A stretch of 64,000 nt of DNA from assembly GCF_004366595.1 (NCBI RefSeq), contig NZ_SORE01000003.1, positions 124,001 to 188,000 of the forward strand, written 5' to 3'. This document shows positions 55,614-64,000 of the stretch, in pieces (positions within the stretch are counted from its first letter, which is position 1; every line of letters starts with the position of its first letter). The position numbers and the translations under genes were made by a program. The notes beneath the pieces are model-generated. The model searched no databases and had not been told where the DNA came from. It was given only the letters and a program-made list of their open reading frames with translations. This DNA is from Paraburkholderia rhizosphaerae. GTDB lineage: Bacteria; Pseudomonadota; Gammaproteobacteria; Burkholderiales; Burkholderiaceae.

Positions 55614-56471
55614 ATGCAGAAGTCTTCCAAGCCGCAACCCGCTGCGGCGCTCGATAGCCGGCAACTCGATCTGCCGCTCTTCGAAGCGCCCGGCAAGCCC
55701 GACTCACCGCCGCAGCCGTCGCCGGCGGTGCCTCTTGCGCCCGATGGCACGAAGCTGCGCCACATTACGCTGGGCGCACGTTCGCTGTACTACTACCTGA
55801 AGCGCTCGTCGCGCCGCTCGATCGGCTTTGCGATCGATGGCAGCGGTCTCACCATCACCGCGCCGCGTTGGGTCACGCTGACCGATATCGAAACCGCGAT
55901 CACGGAAAAACAGCGCTGGATTTTCACGAAGCTCACCGAATGGCAGACGCGCGTCGAGCAGCGTGCGTTGCCGCGCGTCGACTGGAAAGATGGCGCGCAG
56001 GTGCCTTATCTGGGGCATCCGGTAAGCGTGACGCTTGGTGCGCCGCATGGCACGCTGCTATTCGATGCGCAGCAGGCGTCGCTTGCGCTGCCGTTGCCGA
56101 TGCAGGCGGACCCGCAGCAGATCAAGGACCGCGTGCAAGGCTGGCTGCAGAGCGAGGCGAAGCGGCTGTTCGGCGAACGCCTCGATATTTACGCGGAAAA
56201 ACTGGGTGTGAACTACCGCGCGTATGCGCTATCGTCGGCGGCGACGCGCTGGGGAAGCTGTTCGAGCGACGGCAAGATTCGCCTGAACTGGCGGCTGATT
56301 CACTTCCCGGTGTCGATCATCGACTATGTCGTCGCGCATGAACTTGCGCACTTGCGTGAGATGAACCATAGCCCGCGCTTCTGGCAAACCGTCGAATCGA
56401 TTTTCCCCGAATTCCGCGAAGCGCGGCAGACGCTCAAGCATCATCCGCCGGAGTTGCTGCCGGCGTTGTAG
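55614..56471 (+). CDS. YgjP-like zinc metallopeptidase (DUF45)
   Basis: 285-residue predicted metalloprotease. After a Pro/Ala-rich 50-residue N-terminus comes LYYYLKRSSRRSIGFAIDGSGLTI, then a C-terminal catalytic domain with VAHELAHLREMNHSPRFW (HExxH plus a third His) and SSAATRWGSCSSDGKIRLNWRLI. It is the last gene of the glyQ-plsC series, 56 bp after plsC. No substrate is known; E. coli YgjP is also uncharacterised in vivo. Confidence 0.9.
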   Translation: MQKSSKPQPAAALDSRQLDLPLFEAPGKPDSPPQPSPAVPLAPDGTKLRHITLGARSLYYYLKRSSRRSIGFAIDGSGLTITAPRWVTLTDIETAITEKQRWIFTKLTEWQTRVEQRALPRVDWKDGAQVPYLGHPVSVTLGAPHGTLLFDAQQASLALPLPMQADPQQIKDRVQGWLQSEAKRLFGERLDIYAEKLGVNYRAYALSSAATRWGSCSSDGKIRLNWRLIHFPVSIIDYVVAHELAHLREMNHSPRFWQTVESIFPEFREARQTLKHHPPELLPAL

Positions 56472-56624
56472 AGCGATGCCTGATACGCGGCGGCCATCGC
56501 GCCGCGCGGTAGCGCACGCGGGCGCGTAACGCGCCTGCGTGCGTTCGAGCGTGAGCGGAAGCAGCCGCGTGCTACCGCTTGCCGCAGTGCGACGCGGTGC
56601 AAAGTGATGCAACGCGCCTCGCGA

Positions 56625-57011
56625 TCAAGACTTCTTCTGAATGAACTCGATCTTGTAGCCATCCGGGTCGGTGATAAACGCGATCACTGTCGTGCCATGT
56701 TTCATCGGGCCGGCTTCGCGCACCACGGTGCCGCCCTGTGCCTTGATCTTTTCGCACGCGGCGTACGCGTCTTCGACTTCGATCGCGAGGTGGCCGAACG
56801 CCGTACCCAGATCGTACGATTCAGTATCCCAGTTGTGCGTCAGCTCGATGACCGTGCCGTCGCGTTCATCGGTGTAACCGACGAACGCCAGCGTGAATTT
56901 TCCATCCGGATAGTCCTGGCGGCGCAGCACTTTCATGCCGAGAAGCTCGGTGTAGAACTTGATCGAGCGGTCCAGGTTGCCGACGCGAAGCATCGTGTGG
57001 AGAAAGCGCAT
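56625..57011 (-). CDS. gloA: Lactoylglutathione lyase (glyoxalase I)
   Basis: 128-residue metal-dependent enzyme that isomerises the methylglyoxal-glutathione hemithioacetal. Metal ligands and signature segments are clear: His5 in [10 protein letters not shown], Glu in VIELTHNW, His in FGHLAIEV and Glu in YKIEFIQ. Other family strings include [17 protein letters not shown] and [11 protein letters not shown]. The ATG at 57011 is the conserved start. It is convergent with the YgjP-like gene and lies downstream of the porin gene. Confidence 0.96.
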   Translation of the reverse strand: MRFLHTMLRVGNLDRSIKFYTELLGMKVLRRQDYPDGKFTLAFVGYTDERDGTVIELTHNWDTESYDLGTAFGHLAIEVEDAYAACEKIKAQGGTVVREAGPMKHGTTVIAFITDPDGYKIEFIQKKS

Positions 57012-57097
57012 CGTGAACTCCTGATTGCGTGATGTCGAGGACGTAAATGTACCGAAAAAGTCGCGCGCTCGCTGACGCCTCGGCAACCCGATCAGAC

Positions 57098-58231
57098 TCA
57101 GAACAGGTGCCGCAAACCCGCCATCAGGCCGATCTGCGTGCTCTTCTGCGCGAGCCCGACGCTGTTGACGCCCTGTAGCTGCGCGCCGATCAGGTCGCCC
57201 CGATAGAGCGCGTAGTCCGCTTCGACATACACGTCGGTGCGCTTCGAAAGGCTATAGTCAGCGACGATCTGATACTGCCATGCGGAGCCGTCCTGCGCAT
57301 CGGTTTTGCCGTCCTGCAGCGTGCGCCATACGTTCAGCGCGACATGCCACGCACCGCCGAGGGCCTGCGTGATGCCGCCGAATATCATCTGACGCCGCGA
57401 GAAATCGGTGTACTTGAGCGCGGCGAGCACCGGCGCGGTGAACGGCCCGTTCGCGAAGTTCGAAAAGCCGGGGTCGTTGCGATTGACGATATAGCCGAGT
57501 GCCGCGCGCGTGCCGTCCCACACGAACGCGCCGCCGAACGTCCAGGCTTTCGCGGTACTGCCGTTGAGCGAATCGCGCGTTTCTTCATACGCGCCGCCGA
57601 GGTTCACCGGGCCGCCTTTCGGCGACCACGCGGCAGCGGCGCCGTATTGCGAGCCGTATGACATGTGGCCCGCGACGCCGCCAAACGCATACGCGGCGGC
57701 GAACGTCACGCCGGCAAAGCGCGCCTGATACTGCACCTGGTTGCTGGTCCAGATGCCACCGGACATCGTCACTTCGGGCTGGAAACTGAAGTCGTAGGGA
57801 ATCCACGGATTACTGCCATAGCCGCCTATCGTGATGCCCTCGATCAGCACGTTAGGCTGCCGGCCGAAGATAAGCTTTCCATACGATGACGACTGCACGC
57901 CCACTTGCGCTTCGTTGAAGAATGGCAATGTCGTGTCGCTTTGCCCGCTGTTGATGTAGAAGCGGTTCTCGAGCCTGAAGAAAGCGGTCCAACCGCCACC
58001 GAGATCGTCAATGCCCCGGAGGCCCCAGCGGCTCTCGCTCATCCCACCGTTACCGAGCCCGATGGTCGATGCGCCGGCTTTGCTGGTATGCGTCAGATAG
58101 CGGACGCTTTCATCGACGATACCGTACAGCGTGACGCTCGACTGCGCATGCGATGGCGAACTCGCCAGCGACGACAATACCGATAGCGTCGACGCCAGCG
58201 ACAGCATGACTGTCCACCTGCGGTCCTTCAC
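57098..58231 (-). CDS. Gram-negative porin
   Basis: 377-residue outer-membrane porin of the beta-proteobacterial general-porin family. A signal peptide (cleavage after SPSHAQ) precedes [19 protein letters not shown]; then come [48 protein letters not shown] and the C-terminal strand [11 protein letters not shown] ending in Phe for BAM recognition. The start is GTG (58231) with AGGAGA upstream. Solute preference cannot be read. Confidence 0.95.
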   Translation of the reverse strand: MKDRRWTVMLSLASTLSVLSSLASSPSHAQSSVTLYGIVDESVRYLTHTSKAGASTIGLGNGGMSESRWGLRGIDDLGGGWTAFFRLENRFYINSGQSDTTLPFFNEAQVGVQSSSYGKLIFGRQPNVLIEGITIGGYGSNPWIPYDFSFQPEVTMSGGIWTSNQVQYQARFAGVTFAAAYAFGGVAGHMSYGSQYGAAAAWSPKGGPVNLGGAYEETRDSLNGSTAKAWTFGGAFVWDGTRAALGYIVNRNDPGFSNFANGPFTAPVLAALKYTDFSRRQMIFGGITQALGGAWHVALNVWRTLQDGKTDAQDGSAWQYQIVADYSLSKRTDVYVEADYALYRGDLIGAQLQGVNSVGLAQKSTQIGLMAGLRHLF

Positions 58232-58572
58232 GATGCCGTCTCCTTTTTGGTGCGGGACGTGCTTATGCGGGCTGAATGCGTTCTGTATGCGGGAAAACGT
58301 CGAGGCAAACTGCGGAGTCCGCAGAATAATGCCTGACGTAAGGCGGAATGTGCGAAAAATGAAAGGCGCGCGACGCGGCCAGGCGGTTGCAGCCGGGACG
58401 GCTGTCCGATGCTGCGCGGAGTGAGTGACGGAATGTCACACGGTGAAGTGAATGCGGGATGAGAGATGCGAGCAAAGCGAAGCGCGCGCGTCAGACGATC
58501 GACGCACGCGCTCGAGGAAACAACGGACCGCGCGGCCTTCCATCGCCGCGCGCCCCTGTCACAACGCAGGCA
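58232..58572. other. Intergenic region upstream of the porin gene
   Basis: 341 bp between the porin start and the end of the adhesin gene. It contains the inverted repeat GTGAC-GGAAT-GTCAC (58425-58439), about 195 bp upstream of the porin start. The spacing is one base off that of a standard CRP site, so the binding protein is not known. No gene is supported. Confidence 0.5.
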
Positions 58573-60834
58573 TCACCACTGGAAACCCGCGCCCGCTACC
58601 ACGCCGACATTACCGTTCGTGCTGGTGTTGCCCGACAGCTTCACCACAAACTTGTTGTTCTGCGTCACGTACGATGCGCCGAATGCGGCGCCCGACTGCC
58701 CGCCGTAGCGCGCGCCCGCGAACGCAACCATCGCCTTGCCGGGCTGTGTCGGCTGCGGCAAGCCCGCGACCGCCATCGCGGCTGCGGTGCCCGCGTTTGC
58801 GCCTTTCGCGACGTCATTGATCTGGCCTTGCAAACCGGAAATTTGCTGGTTCGTATGCGCGACCGCCGCGTTCAGCTGATTGACGTTCACCGCATCGCTG
58901 CCCTGCACGCCTGCCGCAATGTTGACGATCTGGCGCTCCGCGCCGGGCGCGCCTACGGACACGGTGTTGTCGCGGCTCGCTACCGAGTTCGCACCTAATG
59001 CAACCGAATTGTTCGCGGTCGCGCTCGCCTGAGAACCGAGCGCAACCGACGCGGAACCGGCCGCCTGCGCGCGGTCACCGAGCGCGGTTGAGTCGTTGCC
59101 GGACGCTTTCGCGCCCCCTCCGACTGCCAGCGAGTTCGAACCCGCGGCTGTCGCGGCGCCGCTCACCGTACTCGCGGAAATATAGGTCGTGCCGTTCGCG
59201 CCAAAATTCTGCACCGCCTGACCGAGCGCCGCGACCTGCTGGTTCGTCGCGAAGAGTTGCTCGCCCGTGACCGCATCGGTACTGGTAGCCGTCAGATCCG
59301 CGTCCTGCAGATTGGTCAGCCGCACATGTCCGTTGCTGCCCACGCCGCCGAGCGTCACCCGATCATGCGCTTCGCTGTCGTAAGCGAGTGAGTCGGAGAG
59401 AGCCGCTTGCGGCGCCGCACCGGCGCTGGCTCTCACGGCCGATGCGCGCAGCAGCGTGCCGTTGCTGACGTCGCCGCCCGACGTCGGAATAGCGGCCGCG
59501 ATCGCCGCGTTCATCTGGCCGAGCGTCACCGCGTCGCTGTAGTTCACCGCGTCCGCGACGTTGACGATGCGCCGCTTCGCCGTATTCGAGCCCACTGCGA
59601 ACGTGTTGTTCAGATTCGTCGACGAGCCCGCGCCGATCGCGATCGAATTGACGCCCGTCGCACGCGCATTCGCACCGATTGCCAGCGAGTTGTCGCCAGT
59701 TGCCTGAGCAAAACCGCCAATTGCCACTGCATTGACACCCGACGCGGTCGCATCCTGCGCGGTCGTTTCGCCGAACTTGATGTACTTCAGCTTCGACGAA
59801 ATATCGGCCGCCGCCGACGATGCGTCGGTGATGCGCTGGTCGAGCGCATCGACCGCGCCATCGACGCCGATCACCGTATCGCCACCCACGTTGTATCTGG
59901 GCATCGTAATGCCGCCTTCGCCATTGACGATCGAGCCGCCACCGAGCGCCGACGCGATGCTGGACGCCGAGTTGTACAGTTGCGAGCCATTGATCGCATC
60001 CCTGCTGCCCGCGCTGACCACACCCGGCGCCAGGTTCGTGATAGTCGTGCCTGCCGTGCCACCGGCTAGCGTGACGCGCGCCTTCGTGGTGTCGTCATAC
60101 GCGACGAACGCGTTGGTCGGATTGCCCGACGTATCGATTGCAAGACCTGCTGCCTTCAACTGCCCGACATTCACCGCGTCGGTGTTGTTGATGCCCGCCG
60201 ACATGTTCGTCAACCGCCGCGTCAGCGTGCCGGTGAGATTCTGATTGAGCGCGGCCGTATCCGATGAGTTGCCGTCGCCACTGTCGCCATAGGCTCCCTT
60301 CAGCGGATTGTCGCCGACGCGGCCGAGCGAGACCGTGTTCGCTTCGGTCGCGACCGAGCCGGTGCCGAGCGCGACGCTGTTCTTCGCGCCGCTTGCGACA
60401 TACGCCGCCGCGCCGATTGAGCTGCCGAAGTATGCGTAGGTCTGGTTGCTAAAGCCGAAGCCCGACGCAAAGCTCACGTTTGCCGGCACATAGCCATATG
60501 CGCCGACCACCGTCTCCGCGAGATTGTGCGCAGCGTCTTTGACGCCCGCATTCGCAAAGCAACCACCGACGACCGACCAGGTGCCGCTGCCGGCGTTGCT
60601 CGTCGTACAGTTTTGCCCCGTTGCCTTATCCGTGTCCGCAATCGTGATCGCGCTTGCCAACGATGTCGCCGGCGCGGACAGACCCGCGAGGCTCAACGCG
60701 ATCATCGCGATGCTAGCCGTGACCGTCGTGCGTGACCGCGATTGGTCGGTCCGATCTTCACCGATTTCTATTGCCGCTACGTGAATGGGCGTCGGCTTCG
60801 GCCCAACTCTTTCGGTCCGGTGATTCTTATTCAT
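58573..60834 (-). CDS. YadA-like trimeric autotransporter adhesin
   Basis: 753-residue surface adhesin (type Vc secretion). A long signal peptide ends near ASLASA (about 62). Head modules contain YadA-type repeats (NSVALGTGSVA, NSLAIGANARATGVNSIAIG, NSLAVGGGAKASGNDSTALGDRA, NNSVALGANSVA). Neck motifs follow each module (RRLTNMSAGINNTDAVNVGQL, RRIVNVADAVNYSDAVTLGQ, RQIVNIAAGVQGSDAVNVNQL). The short stalk is followed by a C-terminal membrane anchor of about 75 residues ending FQW. Two or three head-neck units suggest a compact adhesin, much shorter than BpaA-type proteins. Start codon ATG at 60834 with AGGA upstream. Confidence 0.94.
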   Translation of the reverse strand: MNKNHRTERVGPKPTPIHVAAIEIGEDRTDQSRSRTTVTASIAMIALSLAGLSAPATSLASAITIADTDKATGQNCTTSNAGSGTWSVVGGCFANAGVKDAAHNLAETVVGAYGYVPANVSFASGFGFSNQTYAYFGSSIGAAAYVASGAKNSVALGTGSVATEANTVSLGRVGDNPLKGAYGDSGDGNSSDTAALNQNLTGTLTRRLTNMSAGINNTDAVNVGQLKAAGLAIDTSGNPTNAFVAYDDTTKARVTLAGGTAGTTITNLAPGVVSAGSRDAINGSQLYNSASSIASALGGGSIVNGEGGITMPRYNVGGDTVIGVDGAVDALDQRITDASSAAADISSKLKYIKFGETTAQDATASGVNAVAIGGFAQATGDNSLAIGANARATGVNSIAIGAGSSTNLNNTFAVGSNTAKRRIVNVADAVNYSDAVTLGQMNAAIAAAIPTSGGDVSNGTLLRASAVRASAGAAPQAALSDSLAYDSEAHDRVTLGGVGSNGHVRLTNLQDADLTATSTDAVTGEQLFATNQQVAALGQAVQNFGANGTTYISASTVSGAATAAGSNSLAVGGGAKASGNDSTALGDRAQAAGSASVALGSQASATANNSVALGANSVASRDNTVSVGAPGAERQIVNIAAGVQGSDAVNVNQLNAAVAHTNQQISGLQGQINDVAKGANAGTAAAMAVAGLPQPTQPGKAMVAFAGARYGGQSGAAFGASYVTQNNKFVVKLSGNTSTNGNVGVVAGAGFQW

Positions 60835-61060
60835 TTTCTTATCCTAAATAATTTGAACGGAACCATCCGGCAGGATTTTTCCGATCAGATACGTTGCGAA
60901 CAGAACTGGGGTAACAGTGCGCTGAAGTATAGAAACCCGACGACCGATGCCCTTATAGGACGAGTCCGAAAACCACGCACGTACAGTTCGTTAGGAATGC
61001 AACGCGAACAGGATAAGAAATGAGCGCCCCGGCGAAGCCCACGCAAGCTTGTGACTTCAC

Positions 61061-61912
61061 TTAACCGCGCGATACCGTCTGTGCGACGCGCACGTATTCG
61101 TCGACTGGCACATCTTCCGCACGTCGTGCGAGGTCGAAGCCGAGCGCATCGAAATCGACGGCGTCGCGATACGCGGACAACGTATTGCGCAACATCTTGC
61201 GACGCTGCGAAAACGCCGCGGTCACGACTTCGCCGAGCACGGCTTCGTCGACCCGCGGCAACTCGTGCGGTGCGTAGGGGATCATCCGCACGATCGCGGA
61301 ATCGACTTTGGGTGGTGGCTGGAACGACTCGGGCGGCACATCGAGCAGCTTGTCGATCACATACCGGTACTGCAGCATCACGGACAGGCGGCCGAATGCC
61401 TTGCTGCCCGGCTCCGCGACCATTCGCTCGACCACTTCGTTTTGCAGCATGAAGTGTTGATCGATCACACACCGCGCAAACGTCGCGAGGTGAAACAGCA
61501 GCGGACTCGAGATGTTGTACGGCAGATTGCCGACGATGCGCAGCGACGGTTTATGAGCCGGCATAGCCGACTCACTGGTCACCGCTGCTAGCGTGCTGAA
61601 ATCGAACGCGAGCGCGTCGCCTTCATGCAACTGCAGCCGCTCGCCGAATCTGTTCTTGAGCCGCTCGATCAGATCGCGATCCAGTTCGACCGCGTGCAAC
61701 GGCGAGTCCGGTGTCGCGAGCCTTTCGATTAGCGGCTCAGTGAGCGCGCCGAGACCCGGACCGATTTCGACCATCCGCTCGCCGCGCTGAGGGCGAATCA
61801 GGTCGACGATCGAATCGATCACACCGAGGTCGACGAGAAAGTTCTGCCCGAACCGTTTGCGCGCGAAATGGCCCTGGTGCTGCCGGCTAGGGTTCGGTCT
61901 GCTGGATGACAT
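61061..61912 (-). CDS. rsmA: 16S rRNA (adenine1518-N6/adenine1519-N6) dimethyltransferase
   Basis: 283-residue KsgA enzyme that dimethylates two adenosines in helix 45 of 16S rRNA. The family blocks are [28 protein letters not shown] (SAM motif I), [21 protein letters not shown] (catalytic NLPY) and [12 protein letters not shown]. It is the third gene of surA-pdxA-rsmA, 20 bp after pdxA on the same strand. The start MSSSRPNPS is the first ATG in the correct frame. Confidence 0.97.
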   Translation of the reverse strand: MSSSRPNPSRQHQGHFARKRFGQNFLVDLGVIDSIVDLIRPQRGERMVEIGPGLGALTEPLIERLATPDSPLHAVELDRDLIERLKNRFGERLQLHEGDALAFDFSTLAAVTSESAMPAHKPSLRIVGNLPYNISSPLLFHLATFARCVIDQHFMLQNEVVERMVAEPGSKAFGRLSVMLQYRYVIDKLLDVPPESFQPPPKVDSAIVRMIPYAPHELPRVDEAVLGEVVTAAFSQRRKMLRNTLSAYRDAVDFDALGFDLARRAEDVPVDEYVRVAQTVSRG

Positions 61913-61932
61913 TGAAAATGAATCGGGAGAAA

Positions 61933-62931
61933 TCAGGCGGCGCGCCGATGACGCGCCATCGAGACCGCGGTATCGATCGCGGCGATCAGGCTGCCGGCGT
62001 GCGCGCGGCCGGTGCCGGCTAGATCGAGCGCGGTGCCATGATCGACCGACGTGCGGATGATCGGCAAACCGAGTGTCACGTTGATGCCTTCACCGAACGT
62101 CGCGTACTTCAGCACCGGCAAGCCCTGGTCATGGAACATCGCGAGCACGCAATCGGCTTCGGTCAGATAGCGCGGCTGGAACAGCGTATCGGCCGGATAC
62201 GGTCCGCGCGCATCGATGCCCATCGCGTTCGCCTGCTTCAGCGCCGGCGCGATCACGTCGATTTCCTCGCGGCCGAGATAACCGTTCTCGCCCGCATGCG
62301 GATTGAGGCCGGTCACCAGAATGCGCGGCGCCGGCAGGCCAAAGTGATGCCGTAAATCATGATCGATGATGCGCAGCGTATCGACGATGCCCGCGATGCT
62401 CAGCGCGGCCGCCACATCCTTCAACGGCAGATGCGTGGTCGCGAGCGCGACGCGCAGCGGACGCGGCCCCGTGCCGGCGAGCATCATTACGACATGCGGT
62501 GTTTGCGTGCGTTCGGCGAGATATTCGGTGTGGCCGGTGAATGGCACACCGGCATCGTTGATCGTGCTTTTTTGCAGCGGCGCAGTGACGATCGCATCGA
62601 AGCTGCCCGCCAGCGCGCCGTCGATTGCGGCGTCGAGCAGCGCCAGCACATAGCGGCCGTTGGCCGCATCGAGCTTGCCCGGTTGCGACGGCGCGCCAAG
62701 CGGATGGTGCCGGACCTCGACGCGCCCTTGCAACGCGCTCCAGTCGATGCCAACCGCCTGTGCGCGCCCGGCGAGCAGCGCCGCATCGCCAAGCACGGTG
62801 AAACGCGCGTCCGGCCAATGGGCGCCCGCCGCCGCGAGCGCCTGCGCGGTCAACTCCGGACCCACACCCGCCGGCTCACCCGTCGTGATGGCGATACTCA
62901 ATGGTGCCGAAGATGAAATGGCGGACGTCAT
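61933..62931 (-). CDS. pdxA: 4-hydroxythreonine-4-phosphate dehydrogenase
   Basis: 332-residue NAD-dependent enzyme of pyridoxal phosphate synthesis. Blocks: [13 protein letters not shown] at the start, [41 protein letters not shown] with a zinc-binding His, GPYPADTLF and [12 protein letters not shown], then [15 protein letters not shown] with the last His ligand. It lies nine nt after surA, the classic arrangement. Confidence 0.97.
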   Translation of the reverse strand: MTSAISSSAPLSIAITTGEPAGVGPELTAQALAAAGAHWPDARFTVLGDAALLAGRAQAVGIDWSALQGRVEVRHHPLGAPSQPGKLDAANGRYVLALLDAAIDGALAGSFDAIVTAPLQKSTINDAGVPFTGHTEYLAERTQTPHVVMMLAGTGPRPLRVALATTHLPLKDVAAALSIAGIVDTLRIIDHDLRHHFGLPAPRILVTGLNPHAGENGYLGREEIDVIAPALKQANAMGIDARGPYPADTLFQPRYLTEADCVLAMFHDQGLPVLKYATFGEGINVTLGLPIIRTSVDHGTALDLAGTGRAHAGSLIAAIDTAVSMARHRRAA

Positions 62932-62940
62932 GATCGAACG

Positions 62941-64000
62941 TTATTGCAACGTACCGGGCGCGGCTTTGTAGTCGACATACGCAGTATCGCGCAGTTCACG
63001 CAGCCAGTCCGCGTACGCCTGCTCGGCCTTGCGCTGGCCGATTGCCTGGCGCGCCAGATCCATCTGCTGCGCAACCGAGCCTTCCGCCTCGCGGCGGCCC
63101 AGCACCTGGATCAGGTGGTAACCGTATTCGGTCCGCACCGGGTCGCTGATCTGGCCATCCTGCAGGCTGTTCATGGCCCGCTCGAATTCCGGCACCGTCT
63201 CGCCGGGGCTGACCCAGCCAAGGTCGCCGCCTTGCGACGCCGAGCCGTCCTGCGAATAGGTGCGTGCGAACTTGTCGAAGTCGCCGCCGCCCTGCTGGAT
63301 TTGCTGCTTGATTTCGAGCAGCTTTTCACGCGCTTGCGGCTCCGACTGCCCGTCGCCGACACGCAACAGAATGTGCCGCACGTGCGTTTGCACGAGCTTG
63401 GCCGCATCGCCGGTCATGCCCTGGCCCGTGCGGCGATCGACGAGACGTACGATCTCGAAGCCGTCGCTGGTGCGGATCACCGTCGGATTCACCTGCCCCG
63501 CGCGCAGCGTCGACGCAGCCGTGACGAATTCCGGCGGCAGCTTCGACGGCGACAGAAAGCCCATATCGCCGCCCTTGCTCGCGTCCTTCGCCTGCGAGTT
63601 CGACTTTGCAAGCTTTTCGAAATCATCGCCGCTGCCACTCATTGCCTGTTTCAGCAGATCGTCAGCTTTTTTCTGTGCGGCTTCGATGTCGGTTTGCGAC
63701 GCGTTCAGTGGCGCCGCGATGAAGATATGCTCGAAGCGCAGGTCGCTCGTCATGCCGGCGCTCGGTCCGCGCTGGCTGGCAATGTAGTTCGCGACTTCCG
63801 CGTCCGACACGGTGATCTTGCTATCCACTTCCTTTTCGCGCAGCCGCGACAGGACCAGTTCGGTTTTCGCGTCGCCGGTAAAGGTCGACCAGGGCACGCC
63901 TTCAGCCTCGATGCGCGCGCGGTACACCGCGAGCGTCATGTTGTTCGCCTGCGCGAGACGCTCGAGCGTGCGTTGCACGGTTGCGTCATCGACTGTGATG
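62941..64000 (-). CDS. surA: Periplasmic chaperone SurA, C-terminal part
   Basis: Chaperone/peptidyl-prolyl isomerase for outer-membrane proteins. The visible 352 residues include the chaperone-core helices ([23 protein letters not shown]) and two parvulin domains ([12 protein letters not shown]...[28 protein letters not shown]...[20 protein letters not shown]), ending in a short C-terminal helix. The reading frame stays open to the right edge, so the signal peptide and about 100 N-terminal residues lie outside. An internal GTG at 63978 is not the start. It is expected to follow lptD. Confidence 0.96.
   Translation of the reverse strand, partial: ITVDDATVQRTLERLAQANNMTLAVYRARIEAEGVPWSTFTGDAKTELVLSRLREKEVDSKITVSDAEVANYIASQRGPSAGMTSDLRFEHIFIAAPLNASQTDIEAAQKKADDLLKQAMSGSGDDFEKLAKSNSQAKDASKGGDMGFLSPSKLPPEFVTAASTLRAGQVNPTVIRTSDGFEIVRLVDRRTGQGMTGDAAKLVQTHVRHILLRVGDGQSEPQAREKLLEIKQQIQQGGGDFDKFARTYSQDGSASQGGDLGWVSPGETVPEFERAMNSLQDGQISDPVRTEYGYHLIQVLGRREAEGSVAQQMDLARQAIGQRKAEQAYADWLRELRDTAYVDYKAAPGTLQ

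Overview
The window is GC-rich, densely coding DNA from a beta-proteobacterium of the Burkholderiaceae, most likely Paraburkholderia, Caballeronia or a close relative. The clues are the gene orders recA-recX-DUF2889-sucC, miaB-phoH-ybeY-corC-lnt-glyQ-glyS-gmhB-plsC and surA-pdxA-rsmA, a Gram-negative porin and a trimeric autotransporter of the Burkholderia style. The genus call is an inference from gene order and protein resemblance. No rRNA, CRISPR array, phage or intact insertion sequence was found. Two short repeats near 33.3-33.5 kb may be a relic of a mobile element.

Layout. 1-3.5 kb (minus strand): sucC (cut by the window edge), a DUF2889 protein, recX and recA with a textbook LexA box. 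3.8-8.0 kb: a TctD/TctE-like two-component pair followed by a metabolite:H+ symporter with an unusual 115-residue periplasmic insert. 8.1 kb: a CAT-anticodon tRNA with its own promoter and terminator. 8.3-13.3 kb: two small proteins, then a zinc alcohol dehydrogenase divergent from three universal-stress-protein genes, with a perfect FNR/Anr box between them at class II spacing. 13.4-19.1 kb: PrpF-type isomerase, a CadI/ArsI-like dioxygenase with a methyltransferase, a SerC-type aminotransferase, and a divergent TPR/ATP-grasp protein. 19.1-23.4 kb: tartrate/D-malate dehydrogenase with its LysR regulator, and galactonate dehydratase dgoD divergent from a GntR regulator. The GntR gene appears to start at ATT, and an 18-bp palindrome lies between the two genes. 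23.6-28.5 kb: two small proteins, CopD, two multihaem cytochromes c and a haemolysin III homologue. 28.7-32.1 kb: RNA helicase RhlE, a PPOX-type flavoprotein and a desaturase-like di-iron protein. 32.5-37.9 kb: glpR, glpD and glpK with a GlpR-type operator before glpD. 38-43.6 kb: HAD phosphatase, ribB with an FMN riboswitch, an XRE-cupin regulator, an AraJ-like exporter, a VOC protein and a divergent LysR regulator. 43.8-56.5 kb: a long plus-strand housekeeping series covering tRNA modification, ribosome maturation, lipoprotein acylation, glycyl-tRNA synthetase, heptose and phospholipid synthesis. 56.6-64 kb (minus strand): gloA, a porin, a YadA-like adhesin, rsmA, pdxA and the 3' part of surA.

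Most of the window is core metabolism. The accessory points that deserve attention are: the oxygen-responsive Usp/ADH locus; the TPR/ATP-grasp protein of unknown substrate; the ArsI-like enzyme that has lost half of its arsenic-binding cysteine pair; the symporter insert; and the likely ATT start codon with its 18-bp operator in the galactonate locus. All homology statements come from reading motifs and remembered family members; no database search was run.
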